DNA of 64,000 nt from Camarhynchus parvulus (GCF_901933205.1 NW_022148237.1:186001-250000), one strand, 5' to 3'. Shown: positions 21,101 through 32,135, counted from the stretch's first letter. A program made the numbers and translations. The notes: a model not told the origin generated them from the letters alone.

Positions 21101-24100
21101 GGTAAAAATGGGGGAAATTCGGTTATTGGGGTTACTGGGGTCATGCACTCCAGGCTGACCCTGCGCAGCCGCACCATGGCCAGGCCTGGGACAGCGGCCT
21201 TGAAACTGCGCAGGATGCGCCGGGCCTCATCCACATTCCCTGAAAAATGGGGTAAAAACAGGGGGAAATGGGTAAAAATGGGGTAAAAATGGGTAAAATT
21301 GGGGTAAAAATGGGGTTATTGGGGTCCTTAGAGCAGCTGTGGGGTGCCATAGAGGGTTCCCAACCTGGGCACCGCAGCCTCGAAACTGCGCAGGATGTGC
21401 CGGGCCTCATCAACATTGACTGGAAATGGGGAAAAAATGGGGTAAAAAAGGGAAAAATGGGGTTATTGAGGTTCTGGGAATAGGGAAAATGGGGTTATTG
21501 GGGTTCTGGGAATGGGACAAATGGTGTTATTGGGGTTCTGGGAATAGGGAAAATGGTGTTATTGGGGTCACAGTCCTGGCATGGCCGCCTCAAAACTGCG
21601 CTGGATGTGCCGCGACTCATCACCATTGCCTGGGAAACTTGAGTAAAAATGGGACAAAAAGAGGTCAGGGCTGTCCTTGGAGGGTTATTGGGGTGCCCAG
21701 GGAGGGTTATGGGGTGCTCAGGATGCTTTTAGGGCAGTTTGGAGGCTCCCACGTTGGTTTTAGGGGTCCCTGAGTCGCTTTGGGGTGAAATTTGAGCCCG
21801 AGCCCAACTCGGAGCGTTGGGGACCAAGCCCCCGGTGCCGATGACCCCCAGCTCGGTCCCAGATTTTGGGGCTCCCCGGATTTGGGCTCTGGCTGTGCCC
21901 TGACCTTGTTTCTCCTCGAAGGCGGCCCAGAGCAGGTGGATGTTGGGCTTGCGGGGCAGGTGGAAGCCGCAGGCGCGCTGGAAAACGCTGCGGGCGCCCG
22001 GCACCGTGCGTGACTCCAGGTACCGCGTGTACTGCGGGCAGAACGGGGGATTAACGGGGGAAATGGGGGAAATGGGGGGGAAATGGGGGGAAATGGGGGG
22101 ATTAACGGGGGAAAATGGGGGGATTAACGGGGGAAAAACGGGGGGACAATGGAGGGAATAACAGGGGAAAATGGGGGAAAACCAGGGGAAAATGGGGGAA
22201 AACAAGGGGGCAATAATGAGGGAATAACGGGAATAATGGGAGAATAACGCAGGAAATAATGGGGGAATAATGGGGGAAATAATGGGGGAAAACAGGGAAT
22301 TAATGGGGGGAAAATGGGGGGATAATGGGGGGAATAACAGGAGAAAATGGGGAAAAAACGGGGGAATAATGGAGGGATAATGGGAGAAATAATGGGAGAA
22401 ATAATGGGTGAATAATAACGGAATAACAGGGGAATAATGGGGGGAAAATTGGGGAATAACGGAGGAAAATAACGGGGGAAATGGGGGAATAATGGGAGAA
22501 TAATGCAGGAAATAATGGGGGAATAATGGAGAAAATAATGGGGGAATAATGGAGGGATAATGCGGGAATAATGGAGAAAATAATGAGGGAAAATGGGGAA
22601 TTAATGGGGGGAATAATAGGGGAATAAAGGGGGGAAAATGGGGAAATTATATTTCAAACAGCAAGGACTTTGGGGTGAGAACTGGAGATTTTGGGGAGAA
22701 AAGGGAATTGGAGTAAAAACCAGCGTTACTTTTCAAACGGCGGGGACTTTGGGGTGAGAAGCGGGGATTTTGGGGCCAGGAGCGCTGTGAATTTCTGGGG
22801 CCAGGGCGCATTTGTGCCCACCTTGACCCAGAACTCCTCGTAGAGGGCGCAGGCGATGAGGCAGCGCTCGAAGAGGACGATGCTGCGCTCGTGCGAGCCC
22901 GCGGCCACCTCGAAGTCCAGGTACTCGCGCCAGTTCCGCAGCTGCGCCCGCTCCAGGGGCTTCACGTGGAAATAGGGACGCTTGATCTGCCCGGGACAGG
23001 GGGTTGGGGGAATTTGGGGGGATTTCAGGGGGATTTGGGGGATTTTGGGGGGTTTGGCAGGGGATTTCAGGGGGATTTGGGGGATTTTAGGGAGATTTGG
23101 GGGGTGGAGTTTGGGCTTCTTGTGGAAATAGGGACGCTTGATCTGCCCGGGAGAGAGGATTTGGGAGATTTTCGGGGAGATTTAGGGGATTTCAGGGGGG
23201 TTTGGGGGATTTTGGGGGGTTCCAGGGGGATTTGGGAGATTTCAGGGGGATTTCAAGGGGATTTGGGGAGGATTAGGGGAGGATTTGGGGGATTTAGGGC
23301 ATTTCAGGGGGATTTGGGCTTCACATGGAAATAGGGACGCTTGATCTGCCCAGATTGGGGGGATTTTGGGGGGGTTGGAGGGATTTAGGGAGGATCTGGG
23401 GGAGATTTGGGGGCATTTTGGGGAGATTTGGGGGATTTCTGAGGGATTTGGGGGGGATTTGAGGGGATTTTATGGGGGAAACTCCGGGGCAAGTCCCAGG
23501 AGGAATCCAGGGGGAGATTTGGGCTTTGTGGGGAAGTTTCACCACTCGATCTGCCTGAGATTTCAGGGCAATTTGGGGGATTTCAGGGGTTCGGGGCGGG
23601 ATTTTTGGGGGAAGTTCTGGAGATTTGGAGGATTTCCAGGGATTTGGGGGATTCCAGAGGATGCCAACCCCCCCTGCACCCACCCCATCCTCGAAGTTCC
23701 AGCGTTTGCTGACTTCGGCTTCGTTCTGGGCATAAATTTGCTGCCTCATGGAGATCACGAGCTCCCGGATCTTCTCTTGGTCCAGATCCTCCTGGAAAGA
23801 TTAAATAACAAATAACAAATAATAAATGCAGCCACTTATTATCAGTCATTAATTTGAAAGGAGCAACAACAAAATAAAACAGTAAATAAACCCAAATAAC
23901 GATAAATAAATCCACTAAAATTCATTTTTGGGATATTTTTTTGGGGAAGATCCCGCTTTTTAACCCCTCCCCAAAAGCCTTGGAAAAAGTGGAATTCCCG
24001 GTTTTTGGGCACTATTCCGGTTCCCAAAGCGGAATTCCCGTTTTTTCAGGACTGTCCCGGTTCCCAAAGCGGAATTCCCGGTTTTTGGGCACTGTCCCGG

Positions 24101-27100
24101 TTCCCAAAGCGGAATTCCCGTTTTGGGCACTATTCCAGTTCTCAAAGCGGAATTCCCGGGTTTTTGGTACTGTCCCGGTTCCCAAAGCGGAATTCCCGTT
24201 TTCGGACTGTTCCGGGCACTGTCCGTCCCAAAGCGAATTCCCGTTTTTGGGCACTGTCCCAAGCGGATTCCCGATTTAGCTGTCCCGTTCCCAAAGCCGA
24301 ATTCCCGGTTTCCGGGCGTTACCTGAGGCTCGGGCGGGGCCCCGGGCGGCTCCTCCTCCTGCCCCGGGCCCTGGGGCGGCTCCGCGGGCTCGGGGCCGGG
24401 GCCGAGCTTGGAGCGGAGCCAGAGCAGCTCCTCGGGGGACAGGATGGCACCGGGCGGGTGCTGCAGCACGTGCTCCTTGAACCTGCGGGAATTCCCGACG
24501 GGAATCGGGGAATTCGCACCCGGAATCGGGGAATTCGCACCCAAAAACGGGGAACTCGCACCCAAAAACGGGGAATTCGCACCCAAAAATGGGGAATTCA
24601 CACCCAAAAACGGGGAATTTGCACCCAAAAACAGGGAATTCGCACCCAAAAATGGGGAATTCCCAATGGGAATCGGGGAACTCCCGATCAAAACTGGGGA
24701 ATTCAAACCAGGAATCAGGGAATTTACACCCAAAACCAGGGAATTCCCAATCAAAATCGGGGAATTCTCACCTAAAATTGGGGAATTCACACCTGGAATT
24801 GGGGAATTCCCATCCAAATCTTCCCCGCTCCTTCCCTGCTCTTTCCCCAGGGAATTCCCGGTGTTTTCCCGGTGTTTTCCCCTCTGTTTCCCCAGGGAAT
24901 TCCCGGTGTTTTCCCAAGGAATTCCCGGTGTTTTCCCCAGTGTTTCCCCAGGGAATTCCCGGTGTTTCCCCAGGGAATTCCCAGTGTTTCCCCAGGGAAT
25001 TCCCGGTGTTTTCCCGGTGTTTCCCCAGGGAATTCCCGGTGTTTCCCCAGGGAATTCCCAGTGTTTCCCCAGGGAATTCCCGGTGTTTCCCCACTGTTTC
25101 CCCACGGAATTCCCGGTGTTTCCCCAGGGAATTCCCGGTGTTTTCCCGGTGTTTCCCCAGGGAATTCCCGGTGTTCCCACCTCTCCCAGTGGTGGCTGTA
25201 GAGCTGCGTGGGCATGGACAGCAGGCGGTCGTAGATGGCCGTGACCGCCCGCAGGTCGCCGCGCTCCCGCTCCCACTCCACGTAGGATTCCCAGAGTTTG
25301 TCCGAGCGGAAATCCATCCCTGCCGCCGCCAGCGCCGCCTCGAACGCCCTGAGGGACCCCCGGGGTCACACGGGTTACCGGGAAAAGGGGGAAATCCTGG
25401 GAAAAGGGAGGGAAGAATCCCAGGAAAAGGGAGGGAGAATCCTGGGAAAAGGTGGGAGGAGAATCCCAGGAAAAAAGGGGGAAAACTCCCAGGAAAAGGG
25501 CGGGAGAATCCCAGGAAAACGGGGGGATGACTGGGAAAAGAGGGTGGGGGGGACATTCCCAGGACCGTTCCCAAGCCATTCCCAGGATTTCTCAGGCCAT
25601 TCCCGGGGGACGGTCCCAGGACCATTCTCAGGGACATCCCCAGGATTTCCCAGGGTTACTCCCAGGACCATTCCCAGGATTTCCCAGGATTTTCCCAGCG
25701 GATATTCCCAGGATTCCCGGGGGACATTCCCAGGATTCCCCAGGACCATTCCCAGGATTTCCCAGAATTTCTCAGGGACATTCCCAGGATTTTCCCTGGG
25801 GCCATTCCCAGGATTCCCCAGGGACATTCCCAGGATTCCCCAGGATTTTCCCAGCGGATATTCCCAGGATTCCCCAGGGCCATTCCCAGGGTTTCCCAGG
25901 ATTTTCCCAGTGGACATTCCCAGGATTTCTCAGGGACATTCCCAGGATTTTCCCTGGGGACATTCCCAGGATTCCCCAGGGACATTCCCAGGATTTCCCA
26001 GGATTTTCCCAGTGGACATTCCCAGGATTTCTCAGGATTTTCCCAGTGGACATTCCCAGGATTCCCCAGGGACATTCCCAGGATTTTCCCAGCGGATATT
26101 CCCAGGATTCCCCAGGGCCATTCCCGGATTCCCCAGGGCCATTCCCGGGATTCCCCAGGGCCGTTCCCGGGATGTACCCATCCCTGGCTCACCCGCGCAC
26201 GCGCTGGGCGCTCTCGGGCCGCGCGGGGTCCAGCGAGCTCTGCAGCAGGCCGATGTAGTGCAGCCACAGCTCCAGGCTCAGCGGGATGGACTGCAGCCCC
26301 CGCTCCAGCACCTGCGGGAAAACCTGCGCTCACCTGGGGGCTCCTGAGATACACCCGAGATACACCTGAGATACACCTGGGATACACCTGAGATACACCT
26401 GAAATACACCTGGGATACACCTGAGATACACCTGAGATACACCTGAGATACACCTGAAATACACCTGGGATACACCTGAGATACACCTGAGATACACCTG
26501 GGATACACCCGGGATACACCCGAGATACACCCGAGATACACCTGAGATACACCTGAGATATACCTGAAATACACCTGGGATACACCTGAGATACACCTGA
26601 GATACACCTGAGATACACCTGAGATACACCCGGGATACACCTGGGATACACCTGAGATACACCTGGGATACACCTGAGATACACCTGAGATACACCTGAG
26701 ATACACCTGAGATACACCTGAGATATACCTGAGATATACCTGTGGGCACCTGGGGGCTCCTGAGATACACCGAAGATACACCTGAGATACACCTGAGATA
26801 CACCTGAGATACACTTGAGGGCACCTGGATACACCTGCGCTCACCTGGGGGCTCCTGAGATACACCTGAGATACACCTGGGATACACCTGGGATACACCT
26901 GGGATACACCTGAGATACACCTGAGATACACCTGAGATACACCTGGGATACACCTGGGATACACCTGGGATACACCTGAGATACACCTGGGATACACCTG
27001 GGATACACCTGAGATACACCTGAGATACACCTGAGATACACTTGAGGGCACCTGGATACACCTGAGGGCACCTGAGGGCACCTGGGGGCTCCTGAGATAC

Positions 27101-30100
27101 ACCTGAGATACACCTGGGGGCACCTGGGCTCACCTGGGGGCATCTAGGATATACCTGAGATACACCTTGGGGCACCTGGGCACACCTGGATATACCTGGG
27201 GGCTCCTGAGATACACCTGAGATACACCTGAGATACACTTGAGGGCACCTGGATACACCTGCTGGCACCTGGGGTCACCTGGGCACACCTGGGGGTATCT
27301 GGGATATACCTGAGATACACCTAAGGGCACCTGGGCACACCTGGGGGCACCTGGGGGCTCCTGAGCTCACCTGGGGGTATCTGGGATACACCTGAGATAC
27401 ACCTGAGATACACCTGAGATACACCTGAGGGCACCTGAGATACACCTGAGGGCACCTGGGCACACCTGGGGGCTCCTGAGATACACCTGGATACACCTGG
27501 GATATATCTGGGGGCACCTGGGGTCACCTGGGGGGACTTGGGGGCAGCTGGGGGCATCTGGGGTATACCCGAGATACACCTGGGGGCACCTGGGATACAC
27601 CTGGGGGCATCTGGGATTTAACCCCCAAAAAATCCGGGAAAAGTGCGACTTAACCCCCAAAAAATCAGGCTAAAAGGGGATTTTAACCCCCAAAAATCCC
27701 AGGAAGAAAGAGGGCTCCAAGCCCGCAGGTGCCGCACCTGCTGGGCGCTGCGGGCGCTGCCCAGGCGCCGCTCCAGCTCGGCGTACTTGCGCCAGTAGCC
27801 GTAGCAGTACGGGTAGCGCTGCAAGAACGCGTCGAAGGCGCGGCGGGCGGCCTCCAGCAGCTCCTGGGGGGGAAAGGGGGAGAAAAGGGGGGTTAGAGGG
27901 GAAATTGGGGGGATTAGAGGGGATATTGGGGGGTTTGGGGGGGAAATTGGGGGAAATTGGGGGGTTAGAGGGGATATTGGGGGGTTTGGGGGGGAAATTG
28001 GGGGGAAATTGGAGGGATTAGAGGGGATATTGGGGGGTTAGAGGGGAAATTGGGGGGATTAGAGGGGAAATTGGGGGGTTAGAGGGGAAATTGGGGGGTT
28101 TGGGGGGGAAATTGGGGGTTTAGAGGGATATTGGGGGGTTTGGGGGGAAATTGGGGGGATTAGAGGGGAAACTGGGGGGTTTGGGGGGAAACTGGGGGGT
28201 TTGGGGGGAAATTGGGGGGTTTAGAGGGGAAACTGGGGGGATTACAGGGGAAACTGGGGGGTTTGGGGGGGAAATTGGGGGGTTTAGAGGGGAAATTGGG
28301 GGGATTTAGAGGGGATATTGGGGGGTTAGAGGGGAAATTGGGGGGATTAGAGGGGAAACTGGGGGGTTTGGGGGGGAAATTGGGGGGTTTAGAGGGGAAA
28401 TTGGGGGGTTTGGGGGGGGAAATTGGGGGGTTTAGAGGGGATATTGGGGGGTTAGAGGGAAATTGGGGGGTTAGAGGGGAAACTGGGGGGTTTGGGGGGA
28501 AACTGGGGGGTTTGGGGGGAAATTGGGGGGTTTAGAGGGGATATTGGGGGGTTAGAGGGGAAATTGGGGGGATTAGAGGGGAAACTGGGGGTTTGGGGGG
28601 AAATTGGGGGGGTTTAGAGGGGAAATTGGGGGGTTTGGGGGGGGAAATGGGGGGTTAGGGGGGAAATTGCAGGGGAAATTAGGGGGGGGGATATTGGGGG
28701 TTTAGAGGGGAAATGGGGGGGATTACAGGGGAAACTGGGGGGTTTGGGGGGGGGGGGTTGGGAAATTGGGGGGTTTAGAGGGGAAACTGGGGCGTTTGGG
28801 GGGAAATTGGGGGCTTTAGAGGGGACATTGGGGGGTTTGGGGGAAGAAGGGGGATCACTAATGGGTCTGGGGGTGTCACTGAAGGGTCTGAGGGGGTCAT
28901 TAATGACTCAGGGGGTCATTTATGGCTCTGAGGGGATCATTAATGGGTCAGGGGTGTTGTTTTGGGTCTGGGGGTGTCAGCTTTGGGTCTGGGGTCCCGG
29001 GCTCACCTCCTGCTCCACGTAGGCCAGCAGCTCGGTCCAGGCCCCGAAGTCGTGGGGGCTGCCCTGGGCCGCCGCCCAGAGCCGCTGGAACTCGGCGGGG
29101 AACGGCGGCGGCTGCTCCGGGGGCGGCTCCGCGGGGGGCGGGGCGCCGTTCGGGGCCGACGGGGGGGGAGGGGCCGCGCCGGCACCGGGATCAGCTCCGG
29201 TACCGGGATCGGGATCGGGATCAGCTCCGGTACCGGGATCGGGATCAGCTCCGGTACCGGGATCGGCGCCGGGATCAGCTCCGGTACCGGGATCGGGATC
29301 AGCTCCGGTACCGCGATCGGGATCAGGATCAGCTCCGGCACCGGGATCGGGATCAGCTCCGGTACCGGGATCGGCGCCGGGATCAGCTCCGGTACCGGGA
29401 TCGGGATCAGCTCCGGTACCGCGATCGGGATCAGGATCAGCTCCGGCACCGGGATCGGGATCGGTACCAGGATCGGTACCGGGATCGGGATCCGGGGGAG
29501 CGGGCGGGGGGGGCTCGGCTGGGGAGGCTGGGAGAAATGAGGGGAGGGGCACGGTTAGTGAGGGGGGGCACAGCTCTGCCCCTCCCCCCACATCGCCCCC
29601 CAAGTCTGACCCCCCCGAATCATCCCCGACCCCCCTTCCATATAAAGGGTTCCTGACCCCTCCCCCCAGAGCCCCCTGAGAGCCCCCCCAAAATTTCCTC
29701 AGAGCCCCAAAATCCTTCAAACACCCCCAAAATTCCCTCAAATATCCCCGAAATCTCCTCAGAGCTCCAAAATTCCCCTCAGTCCCCTCAAATCCCCCTC
29801 AGTCCCCCCAGAATCCCCTCAGTCCCCCCAGAATCCCCTCAGTCCCCCCCAAAATCCCCTCACACCCCACCGAGCCCCCTCACATCTCGCCCTCCCTCAC
29901 CCCAATCCCCCTCAGCCGCCCCAATTCCCCCAAATAGCCCCCGAGCCCCCTCAGCCCTCGCCTCCATCGCGGCCCCTCAGCCCCCTCCTCACCCGGAGCC
30001 CCCCGGTTCCTGCCCCCCGCCCGTCTCCGGGCTCTCACCGCCGTCCCCGTCCCCGTCCATCGCCTCCCCGGAGCCCGCGGAGCCCCCGGGTCCCTCCTCG

Positions 30101-30117
30101 GGCCCCTCGGCCGCCAT
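18187..30117 (-). CDS. PRPF39 paralogue (U1 snRNP-associated HAT-repeat protein)
   Basis: PRPF39-type proteins are arrays of half-a-TPR (HAT) helices that bridge U1 snRNP to the 5' splice site. Fourteen exons: 30039-30117, 29007-29527, 27738-27863, 26193-26311, 25181-25348, 24323-24482, 23684-23791, 22822-22986, 21905-22031, 20418-20686, 19510-19694, 18826-18900, 18336-18450, 18187-18252. All junction phases agree, giving 760 residues with no stop. HAT signatures include [79 protein letters not shown] and [17 protein letters not shown]. The C-terminus is Tyr/Gly-rich ([16 protein letters not shown]), as PRPF39 tails are. Exon 2 carries an in-frame acidic minisatellite. Mammals as I recall have one PRPF39, on another chromosome (human 14), and MRPL49 and SYVN1 are adjacent in human, so this looks like a second copy retained outside mammals. 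The start at 30117 was preferred to an in-frame upstream ATG at 30492 because the intervening codons are repeat-derived. Confidence 0.88.
18460..18820. repeat. GGGGAAAATTGGGGG / GCTGATTTGGGG repeats
   Basis: Two simple repeats share the intron between the exons at 18336-18450 and 18826-18900: GGGGGAAAATTTGGGG at 18460-18610 and TTTTGGGGCTGATTTGGG at 18610-18815. Confidence 0.75.
18890..19110 (-). repeat. Copies of the exon 18826-18900 acceptor edge
   Basis: The block CCTTGAGCAGGCTGGGGAGG plus GGCAGCGCTCAGGGGGGAGC, which spans the acceptor and first exon bases at 18889-18945, recurs almost unchanged at about 18970-19020. It recurs in part (TCTTCAGCAGGCTGGGGAGG) at about 19080-19100. Confidence 0.8.
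19120..19500. repeat. CCCACAGGTCTCCCCCAGCCCCATTTC repeat
   Basis: About thirteen units of 33-40 bp containing TCCCCCAGCCCCATTTC and AGGGTCCCAC fill the intron upstream of exon 18826-18900. Confidence 0.85.
19720..20280. repeat. GGGGGTTTGGGGGGTCTTAGA repeat
   Basis: G-rich units of 20-22 bp (GGGGGTTTGGGGGGACTAGA) line the intron between the exons at 19510-19694 and 20418-20686. Bases 20280-20400 are unique sequence without a recognisable feature. Confidence 0.8.
20765..20857 (-). other. Duplicated HAT exon 5' part, candidate cassette exon (copy 2)
   Basis: A 93-nt near-copy of the first 93 nt of exon 20418-20686 (N-V-D-E-A-R-R-I-L through R-R-V-S-L-E). It is preceded by its own CAG acceptor (20858-20860) and followed by GTGTGA (GT at 20763-20764). 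It enters and leaves in phase 1 and contains no stop. Inclusion would therefore insert 31 residues without shifting the frame. Whether it is spliced cannot be told from sequence. Confidence 0.6.
20940..21640 (-). repeat. Further tandem copies (3-6) of the HAT exon 5' part
   Basis: Copies end at acceptor-like CTG trinucleotides at 21050-21052 and 21240-21242 (both well preserved), 21420-21422 and 21630-21632 (shorter and degraded). Spacing between successive acceptors is 171, 192, 190, 180 and 210 bp. Copies 3 and 4 lack the GT used by copy 2 (GGAGTGCAT in its place). Decay increases with distance from the functional exon. Confidence 0.85.
22040..22660. repeat. GGGGGAATAATGGGGGAAA repeat
   Basis: Irregular 15-20 bp units GGGGGAATAATGGGAGAAATAA and GGGGGATTAACGGGGGAAAA lie in the intron between the exons at 21905-22031 and 22822-22986. 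Confidence 0.85.
22990..23680. repeat. GGGGGATTTCAGGGGGATTTGGG repeat with exon-edge copies
   Basis: G-rich units (TTTCAGGGGGATTTGGGGG) fill the intron. Embedded in them are copies of the acceptor edge of exon 22822-22986, GGAAATAGGGACGCTTGATC then TGCCCGGG, at about 23123-23153 and 23327-23354. A weaker copy (CACTCGATCTGCCTGAG) lies near 23542. Confidence 0.8.
23940..24310. repeat. GTCCCGGTTCCCAAAGCGGAATTCCCG repeat
   Basis: About eight units of approximately 45 bp carrying GGTTCCCAAAGCGGAATTCC and GTTTTTGGGCACTGTCCC directly abut the donor of exon 24323-24482. Confidence 0.85.
24490..24830. repeat. GGGGAATTCGCACCCAAAAAC repeat
   Basis: About sixteen units of 21 bp (CGGGGAATTCGCACCCAAAAA) lie upstream, in gene orientation, of exon 24323-24482. 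Confidence 0.9.
24840..25175. repeat. CCAGGGAATTCCCGGTGTTTCC repeat
   Basis: About fourteen 21-bp units (CCCAGGGAATTCCCGGTGTT) end at the donor of exon 25181-25348. Each unit contains the palindrome GGGAATTCCC. Confidence 0.9.
25375..26185. repeat. GGGACATTCCCAGGATTCCCCA repeat
   Basis: About thirty-five units of 20-24 bp (GGGACATTCCCAGGATTTCC) fill the intron between the exons at 25181-25348 and 26193-26311. Confidence 0.9.
26330..27605. repeat. 11-bp GAGATACACCT satellite-like array
   Basis: An 11-bp unit, GAGATACACCT with GGGATACACCT variants, repeats about 90 times. It is punctuated by longer composites containing ACCTGGGGGCTCCTGAGATA. The composite starts from the acceptor region of exon 26193-26311 (CACCTGCGGGAAAACCTGCG). 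Period 11 gives long open frames that are not genes. Confidence 0.95.
27880..28850. repeat. G-rich GGGGAAATTGGGGGGTTTAGA array
   Basis: About 45 units of 20-23 bp (GGGGGGTTTGGGGGGAAATT) fill the intron between the exons at 27738-27863 and 29007-29527. Nearly every unit has two runs of at least four G, so the plus strand (antisense to the gene) has very high G-quadruplex potential. Confidence 0.92.
29171..29500 (-). repeat. Coding minisatellite in exon 2 of the PRPF39 paralogue
   Basis: Six-base-derived units (GGGATC, CCGGTA/CCGGCA and AGCTCC combinations) form a two-level repeat in which a block of roughly 126 bp occurs twice. All units are multiples of three, so the frame is kept. They encode an acidic [14 protein letters not shown] tract in the N-terminal region, upstream of the first HAT repeat. 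Confidence 0.85.
29540..30035. other. Intron 1 of the PRPF39 paralogue
   Basis: CCCCTCAGTCCCCCCAGAAT-type C-rich low-complexity DNA. No additional exon is seen. Confidence 0.6.
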
Positions 30118-30540
30118 CGCGCCGCGCGGGACCCGGATGTGGCGGCACCGAGCGGCCCCGGGGAGGCGGCGCCCCCTGGCGGGCGGGAGGACCCGGAGCG
30201 CCGCCGCCATAGAGGAGTAACGGCGGCGGGGGAACCATAGAGACGGGCCTGAGCGGCCAGAGCGGCTTCCGCTGCCGCCGCCATGACCATCGAGATAGGA
30301 AGGAGAAACCGGAGAGGCCCAGGGGAGAAAACACCAGTATAAACCAGTACAAACCAGTACAAAGCAGTACAAACCAGTACGGGGAGCGCCGCACCAACCG
30401 CAGAAGCTTTGGCGGGTGCAAAACCATTCTAAACCAGTACAAGCGGGTGTCTCCATGGTTGAGCCACCATAGAGACTCTGAGGGAGGATCATAGAGACGC
30501 GGGCGCCGCCGAGCGCCCGCCGGGCGGGCGGGAGGAGCCG
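30118..30540 (-). promoter_or_regulatory. Promoter region of the PRPF39 paralogue
   Basis: CpG-rich DNA with several GCCGCCAT boxes (YY1-like) around 30200-30285 is followed at 30330-30450 by ACCAGTACAA repeats. Only about 440 bp separate this gene's start codon from the SYVN1 poly(A) signal on the same strand, so the SYVN1 3' end and this promoter are adjacent or overlapping. Confidence 0.5.
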
Positions 30541-30555
30541 AGCTTTACTGCAATT

Positions 30556-30561
30556 TTTATT
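30556..30561 (-). terminator. SYVN1 poly(A) signal
   Basis: AATAAA on the minus strand, about 1.57 kb past the SYVN1 stop codon. Confidence 0.75.
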
Positions 30562-32135
30562 GTATTTACACCAGAGCTGGTAAAAATTTGTACATTATTT
30601 ACAAATTAAATAATTCCGCCACCGCTTCGGGGGGAAAAGGAGCGATTTTGGGGGTCCAGCGCCCCCCCGGAACCATCCCTCCCCCTCCCTGTGGCTTCAC
30701 CCCAAAACGAGGCGAGTTTGAAGGAATCCACCCAAAAACCCCTCAAACAGACCCAAAAGAAACGATGATTTTGGCTCAAAATGGGTAAAAAAAACCAACA
30801 CGGAAGGGTTCAAATCAACTCCCCAAAGCGGCGCCGCTTCCTCATTGCCAAATTCCTCATCAAGCCACTCAAGCTGGGGCTAAAACCCGAAAAAATGAAA
30901 GGACAAAAGAAAAAAAATCCGCCTCAAAGCTGAAAATCCCAATTTGGCTCCTTTTTGCCCCAAAACTCCCCCCCCCAGCCCCCGTTTGGGTGCAAAAGGC
31001 GCCGTTTCTGTCGATTCCGGCCGCGGGGTTTTGGAGTTTTGGTTTTTCCCTGAGAATTTGGGGTTCCAGAGGCACTGGGGGCGCGGCCGGCCCGGAACCG
31101 CGGCGGGATTTGGGCCAAAAACGCCCGGAATTGGGCAAAAGTCGGCGAGAAACCGCAACCCCCACCAGTACAAACCAGTACGGACCAGTTTGGGATGGGG
31201 GGCGGAGTTTGGGGTGTCCCCGCTGGGGAGGGAAGGGTTAATACTGTTAATGGGGGGGCAGAATTCCCAAAATTCCAGGGGAACCCCGAAATTCCACGGA
31301 AGGGACCCAAAAATTCCCAAATTCCCGGGAAAATCCCGAAATTCCCATGGGCAGGACCCAAATCCGGTGGAGGGGGGCGAAAATTGGGGGAATTTCCCCC
31401 CAAATTCCATCTGGGGACCCCAAAATTCCCAAGGGGACCACAAGGACCCGACCCTGGCTCGGGGAGAGGGGGAATTGGGGGGAAATGGGGAAAAATGGGG
31501 AGAAATTGGGGAAAAATGGGAAAAAAAAAGAGGAAACCTAGGAAAAATAGAGGGAAACTGGGGAAAATAGGGAAAAATGGGGGGAAATTGGGGAAAAATT
31601 TGAGGGAAATTGGGAAAAAAATTGGGGGAAAATGGGGAAAAATGAGGAAAAATGAGGAAAAATGAGGAAAAACAGAGGGAAAAGGGAGGGCAAAGGGGGG
31701 AGGGGCTGGGGAAATGGGGCTGGGGTCACCAAGGGGATGGGGAATCGCTTCCAGCCGGGAATTTGGGTGGGAAATGGGGAGGGGGAGGTGAGGGGGGGTC
31801 CTGGGGGGGATCTCAGATCAGTTTGGGGGGTCCTGGGTCAGTTCTGGTGGGGGTCCTGCTCAGTTTGGAGGGTTTTGGGGGGGGTCCCGGTCAGTTTGGG
31901 GGTCCCGGTCAGTGGGGGGTCCTGGGTCACTTTTGGGGGTCCCGGTCAGTGGGGGGTCCTGGGGGGATTTGGGGTCACTTTGGGGGTCCCGGTCAGTTTG
32001 GGGGGATCCTGAGGGAGATTTGGGGTCCCGGTCAGGGGGTCCTGGGGGGGATTTGGGGGTCACTTTTGGGGGTCCCGGTCAGTTTGGGGGTTCTGGGGGT
32101 CCTGGGGGGATTTGGGGTCACTTTGGGGGTCCCGG
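30562..32135 (-). other. Probable 3' UTR of SYVN1
   Basis: Bases 30562-31450 are mostly unique sequence that reads as a long 3' UTR. From 31460 to 31700 there is GGGGAAAAATGGGGAGAAAT low-complexity DNA. From 31800 to 32135 there are about eleven 25-30 bp units (GGTCCCGGTCAGTTTGGGGG) that run up to and through the stop codon. Short open frames here have no recognisable homology. Confidence 0.5.

Noticed and set aside
26330..27605. CRISPR-like regular repeat
   Set aside because: The 11-bp units have no unique spacers and the locus is a vertebrate intron.
30118..30492. 125-residue N-terminal extension of the PRPF39 paralogue
   Set aside because: The upstream in-frame codons come from ACCAGTACAA repeats and promoter-like DNA. 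The ATG at 30117 starts the conserved-style acidic N-terminus.
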